61,972 bases of DNA from an uncultured bacterium (GTDB lineage Bacteria; Bacillota; Clostridia; Lachnospirales; Lachnospiraceae). The notes beneath the pieces are model-generated. The model saw only the letters and a program-made list of their open reading frames with translations, did no database searches and had not been told where the DNA came from. The number at the start of each line of letters is the position of its first letter. The stretch's first letter is position 1. The stretch is from contig CAJMQE010000011.1 in the NCBI GenBank assembly GCA_905215405.1, positions 1-61,972 of the forward strand. Reading direction: 5' to 3'. The translations under genes were made by a program, and so were the position numbers. Below are positions 60,334 to 61,972 of the stretch, one piece after another.

Positions 60334-61725
60334 ATGACTGGTCTGGAGTTAGAACAGAAACTAAAAAAAGATCTGAATAAGAAGAAGAGATTCTTTGAAA
60401 CAGACGCAACCAAGACATATGGATTTCGTATGTGGGCATTGGAAAAACTTGAAAAAGCCATCAGGAAAAATGAAAAAGCTATTGCAAGCGCATTAAATAA
60501 GGACTTGAATAAGAGTAGTATGGAAAGCTACATGACGGAAACTGGAATGGCATTGTCAGAAATTACTTATATAAAGAAGAACCTGAAAAAGTGGATGCTG
60601 AAGGAAAAACTATCAACACCCCTCGCACTTGCTGTTTCAAAAAGTTATTTAATGAAGGAGCCATTTGGTTCAGTGTTAGTGATAGCACCATGGAATTATC
60701 CATTTTTACTGGCTATACAACCACTCATTGGAGCAATTGCAGCTGGAAACTGTGTAACAATAAAACCATCTGAAATCGCACCAGCAACTTCAAAGTTACT
60801 AAAGAAGATGATTAGTGAAATTTTTCCGGTAAAATATGTTTCTGTTGTAGAAGGTGGAAAAGAGACCAGTCAGGCTTTGCTTAAGTTAAGATATGACTAT
60901 ATTTTCTATACAGGTGGAGTTCCTGTCGGAAAAATCGTTATGGAGGAAGCTGCAAAGAATCTGATACCGGTAACACTGGAGCTAGGGGGTAAAAGCCCAT
61001 GTATTATAGATGAAACAGCGGATATAGAAGTGGCTGCACGGAGAATCGCATTTGGTAAATGTCTAAATGCAGGCCAAACATGTATAGCACCAGATTATGT
61101 GCTTGTGCACAAAAAGGTAAAAGCACAATTTGTTGCTTGTTATAAGAAAGCAGTAGAAGATATGCTGGGGTCGGATCCATTACAGAATAAAAACTATCCG
61201 AAAATTATTAATAGAAGACATTTTGAACGTATAAATCAGCTCCTTGATGGACAGAATATTTTGTATGGTGGTCAGAGCAGTGAGACTACGAATCAGATCG
61301 CACCAGTTCTATTGGATGAACCAGCGTGGGATAGCAAAGTTATGCAGGAAGAGATATTTGGACCAATTCTTCCAATTCTGTCATTTAACAGAATCAGTTC
61401 TGTGATTAAGCTATTGAAGCGCAAAGAGAAACCACTGGCATTATATCTGTTCACGAATAACCGATATACAGAAAAGATGGTTATGCAAAAGTTATCCTTT
61501 GGTGGTGGATGTGTAAATGATACAATTATGCATGTAGGAAATCCCGTACTTCCATTTGGTGGTGTAGGGAATAGTGGTATGGGATCTTATCATGGAAAAT
61601 ATAGTTTCGACACTTTTAGTCATAAAAAGAGTATTGTTAGCAAATCAAATGCGATTGATATTGCATTGAGGTATCAACCTTATACACGCCTCAAAAACCG
61701 CATGGTTAAGCGGTTTCTGAGGTGA
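60334..61725 (+). CDS. Aldehyde dehydrogenase (class 3-like)
   Basis: A 463-residue NAD(P)-dependent aldehyde dehydrogenase. VIAPWNYPFLLAIQPLIGAIAAGN, TLELGGKSPCIIDETAD and the catalytic Cys250 in NAGQTCIAPDY are standard; the C-terminal hydrophobic/basic tail (NRMVKRFLR) is like fatty-aldehyde types. It could oxidise aldehydes from polyamine breakdown, but the family is broad and the link is only by position. GGAGGG precedes the ATG. The stop codon lies inside a perfect inverted repeat. Confidence 0.9.
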   Translation: MTGLELEQKLKKDLNKKKRFFETDATKTYGFRMWALEKLEKAIRKNEKAIASALNKDLNKSSMESYMTETGMALSEITYIKKNLKKWMLKEKLSTPLALAVSKSYLMKEPFGSVLVIAPWNYPFLLAIQPLIGAIAAGNCVTIKPSEIAPATSKLLKKMISEIFPVKYVSVVEGGKETSQALLKLRYDYIFYTGGVPVGKIVMEEAAKNLIPVTLELGGKSPCIIDETADIEVAARRIAFGKCLNAGQTCIAPDYVLVHKKVKAQFVACYKKAVEDMLGSDPLQNKNYPKIINRRHFERINQLLDGQNILYGGQSSETTNQIAPVLLDEPAWDSKVMQEEIFGPILPILSFNRISSVIKLLKRKEKPLALYLFTNNRYTEKMVMQKLSFGGGCVNDTIMHVGNPVLPFGGVGNSGMGSYHGKYSFDTFSHKKSIVSKSNAIDIALRYQPYTRLKNRMVKRFLR

Positions 61726-61740
61726 GTGATCACCTCAGAA
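61715..61740 (+). terminator. Hairpin overlapping the aldehyde dehydrogenase stop codon
   Basis: TTCTGAGGTGA pairs perfectly with TCACCTCAGAA around GTGA. There is no T tract, so it may be a weak or Rho-dependent terminator, or an mRNA-end stabiliser. Confidence 0.5.
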
Positions 61741-61794
61741 CTAATACCACAATAAAGAAAAATGAAATAAATTAAAAAAATTTTGAGAAAAGTG

Positions 61795-61823
61795 TTGACA
61801 AATGTAACTACCAATGGTAAGAT
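61795..61823 (+). promoter_or_regulatory. Strong promoter, probably of an rRNA operon
   Basis: A perfect TTGACA at 61795-61800 and TAAGAT at 61818-61823 have a 17-base spacer. The roughly 150 bases that follow contain GAACATTGATAACTGAACAG and CAACCCTGAAAATTCTATTA, typical of the leader and spacer sequence before 16S rRNA in clostridia. The rRNA itself would lie beyond the window. Confidence 0.65.
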
Positions 61824-61972
61824 AATCAAGTCGCTGCGAGATACAGCAACACAGACAACAACCGAAAGGTGCATAAAGCCTGGTGTTCATCGGTTAGCAC
61901 ACAATGGTTTGTCGAATATGAACATTGATAACTGAACAGTAAAACAACCCTGAAAATTCTATTAAATGAATT

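Overview
The window looks like chromosome of a spore-forming, low-GC gut Firmicute, most likely a Lachnospiraceae member (Blautia/Dorea/Coprococcus-like). The signs are strong GGAGG ribosome-binding sites, TTGACA/TATAAT promoters, sporulation genes (spmA, spmB, a YyaC-type protein), a Lachnospiraceae-style Tad pilus locus with DUF5702 and FHA proteins, and a polyamine operon using the carboxyspermidine route. Family is inferred from gene content; I do not name a species.

Layout. 1-3.1 kb: a TrhA/hemolysin III membrane protein, a convergent AI-2E family exporter and tRNA-Lys(CTT). 3.5-7.6 kb: a lantibiotic-immunity-like module made of an OmpR-type response regulator, a short secreted-looking peptide ORF behind three TCT repeats spaced like nisin boxes, an ABC ATPase with the LanF-type E-loop, one ABC-2 permease, and a histidine kinase on its own promoter. 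7.8-15.8 kb: an amino-acid permease, a hybrid histidine kinase and sbcDC. 15.9-18.2 kb: two G3E P-loop proteins for metal handling, one with His/Cys repeats and one fused to a YcgQ-like domain. 18.4-24.8 kb: spmAB, an NlpC/P60 hydrolase, a Na+/alanine symporter, a PTS IIC-like protein and a small Cys-containing protein. 25-31 kb: a small conserved protein, a 1136-residue TPR/acidic/pseudo-AAA+ protein and transketolase.

31.4-44.1 kb: an XRE regulator and a divergent DUF2508 gene precede a complete Tad (type IVb pilus) locus: prepilin peptidase, TadZ-like protein, TadA, TadB, TadC, Flp pilin, DUF5702, two TadE-like pseudopilins, a second prepilin peptidase and a membrane FHA protein. Several parts are unusual: TadZ lacks a Walker A motif, TadC carries a roughly 200-residue extracytoplasmic insert with an Ig-like segment, and one TadE ends in two His/Cys metal-site modules.

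44.2-55.2 kb: an FMN-reductase/SCP2 fusion, a soluble histidine kinase, a HIT protein, an aconitase-family hydratase, a coiled-coil membrane protein, a YyaC-like protein, and a cell-envelope run (degenerate MPN-TM-LysM protein, DUF5711 protein, CvpA). 55.3-61.7 kb: the polyamine operon (SpeA-type decarboxylase, SpeE, carboxyspermidine dehydrogenase and decarboxylase) followed by an aldehyde dehydrogenase. The window ends in what looks like the promoter and leader of an rRNA operon.

The least explained items are the immunity module with its candidate peptide, the promoter-repeat-terminator unit at 19.76-20.02 kb (candidate ncRNA), the TPR/pseudo-AAA+ protein, the modified Tad machine, and the MPN-LysM protein.
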